Source: Carnobacterium viridans
GTDB lineage: Bacteria; Bacillota; Bacilli; Lactobacillales; Carnobacteriaceae
Direction: 5' to 3'
Assembly: GCF_900102725.1 (NCBI RefSeq)
Contig: NZ_FNJW01000008.1
Coordinates: 992,001 to 1,056,000 of the forward strand
DNA: 64,000 bases
Position 1 is the stretch's first letter. Every line of letters starts with the position of its first letter. Under the pieces are notes generated by a model, which saw nothing but the letters and a program-made list of their open reading frames with translations, was not told the origin of the DNA and did not search any database. The position numbers and the translations under genes are program-made. Below are positions 63,738 to 64,000 of this stretch, in pieces.

Positions 63738-64000
63738 TCACTGATGTGCCCGATTTTCTTTTAAATATTGCGCTTTTTTTATTACTTTAAAAACTGTGTC
63801 TATTGTAAAAATAGCCAAAGCAATCATCCCTGCTACTTGGATAGTATTTTGAAGATGGCCTTGTGCCAAATCGGTATTTCCTTGAATAAATTCATAAACC
63901 GTTAAGTACATCCCTGAACCTGGTACTAATGGGAAAAAACCCGGTAAGAAAAAGATAGTTACTGGGACTTTAAACATACGCGAAAAAATATGCGATTGAG
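63738..64000 (-). CDS. ThrE-type threonine/serine exporter, C-terminal part (partial)
   Basis: Only the last part of the gene is in the window; the frame stays open beyond 63977 to the edge. The motif FFLPGFFPLVPGSGMYLTVYEF is diagnostic of the second ThrE module (YjjB-like), followed by a helix TIQVAGMIALAIFTIDTVF and a charged tail. In Firmicutes this module is often a separate small gene next to a YjjP-like one, which would lie outside. Confidence 0.85.
   Translation of the reverse strand, partial: QSHIFSRMFKVPVTIFFLPGFFPLVPGSGMYLTVYEFIQGNTDLAQGHLQNTIQVAGMIALAIFTIDTVFKVIKKAQYLKENRAHQ

Overview
This 64 kb window is a low-GC Firmicutes chromosome segment, most likely Carnobacteriaceae (Carnobacterium or a close relative). 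Pointers are the lactic-acid-bacteria gene set (pta next to ung, pepC, brnQ, fused GlnPH-type amino-acid transporter, heterodimeric multidrug ABC exporter, hrtRBA-like and copY operons), strong AGGAGG ribosome sites, and T-rich intrinsic terminators between nearly every transcription unit. The genus is inference; no rRNA or species marker is present. There are no tRNAs, rRNAs, CRISPR arrays, prophages or intact insertion sequences.

Layout. 0-6.7 kb: pta (cut by the window edge), ung, a Cof-type HAD phosphatase, YvrJ, a LURP-one-like protein, a GNAT acetyltransferase, then a fused glutamine-type transporter with its ATPase. 6.7-11 kb: a YhgE/Pip-type membrane protein behind an Rrf2 regulator with a self-operator candidate, and divergently two tandem HesB-like proteins. 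11-20 kb: uvrC, a coiled-coil/3D-domain secreted protein, nucleoside deoxyribosyltransferase, brnQ, a frameshifted amino-acid permease, a D-2-hydroxyacid dehydrogenase and an unknown 346-residue protein. 20-28 kb: dps with a PerR-like box, an ABC-F ATPase, a GGDEF/EAL pair, a DbpA-type helicase, asparaginase and an acyl-ACP thioesterase. 28-40 kb: heterodimeric ABC exporter, two GspA-like GT8 transferases, a permuted-papain-type protein, sbcCD and a YbgC-type thioesterase. 40-48.6 kb: one-carbon folate operon (fhs, fchA, 5-FCL), a dicarboxylate/amino-acid symporter with a structured leader, an hrtRBA-like heme efflux operon and pepC. 48.6-52.2 kb: copper operon copY-copA-copZ, with copA double-frameshifted. 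52.2-61.6 kb: a C30 carotenoid (staphyloxanthin-type) cluster crtN-crtM-crtP-aldH-crtQ-crtO led by an OhrR-like regulator and preceded on the same strand by a second HrtBA-like ABC pair. 61.6-64 kb: NUDIX hydrolase, class IV aminotransferase and the end of a ThrE-type exporter.

How it fits together. Several units deal with metal, heme and oxidative stress and carry visible control sites: a PerR-like box over the dps -10, cop boxes before copY, a TGACAC/GTGTCA palindrome over the hrtB promoter, a palindrome at the rrf2 start site, and a Cys15 OhrR-like protein in front of the carotenoid genes. The cluster contains a gene for each enzymatic step from farnesyl-PP to an acylated glycosyl ester of diaponeurosporenoate, including the aldehyde dehydrogenase.

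The intergenic DNA is also notable. A nested palindromic repeat of about 240-250 bp is present in four copies, one of them internally deleted. A second TGGGACA-type element lies before sbcC. A cluster of related hairpins separates pepC from the copper genes, and a 44-bp perfect palindrome sits in the leader of the symporter gene. I found no clearly new defence or mobile system. The best candidates for undescribed biology are the regulator-transporter-carotenoid arrangement, the nested repeat family, the symporter leader and the copA/permease frameshifts, which may instead be sequence errors.
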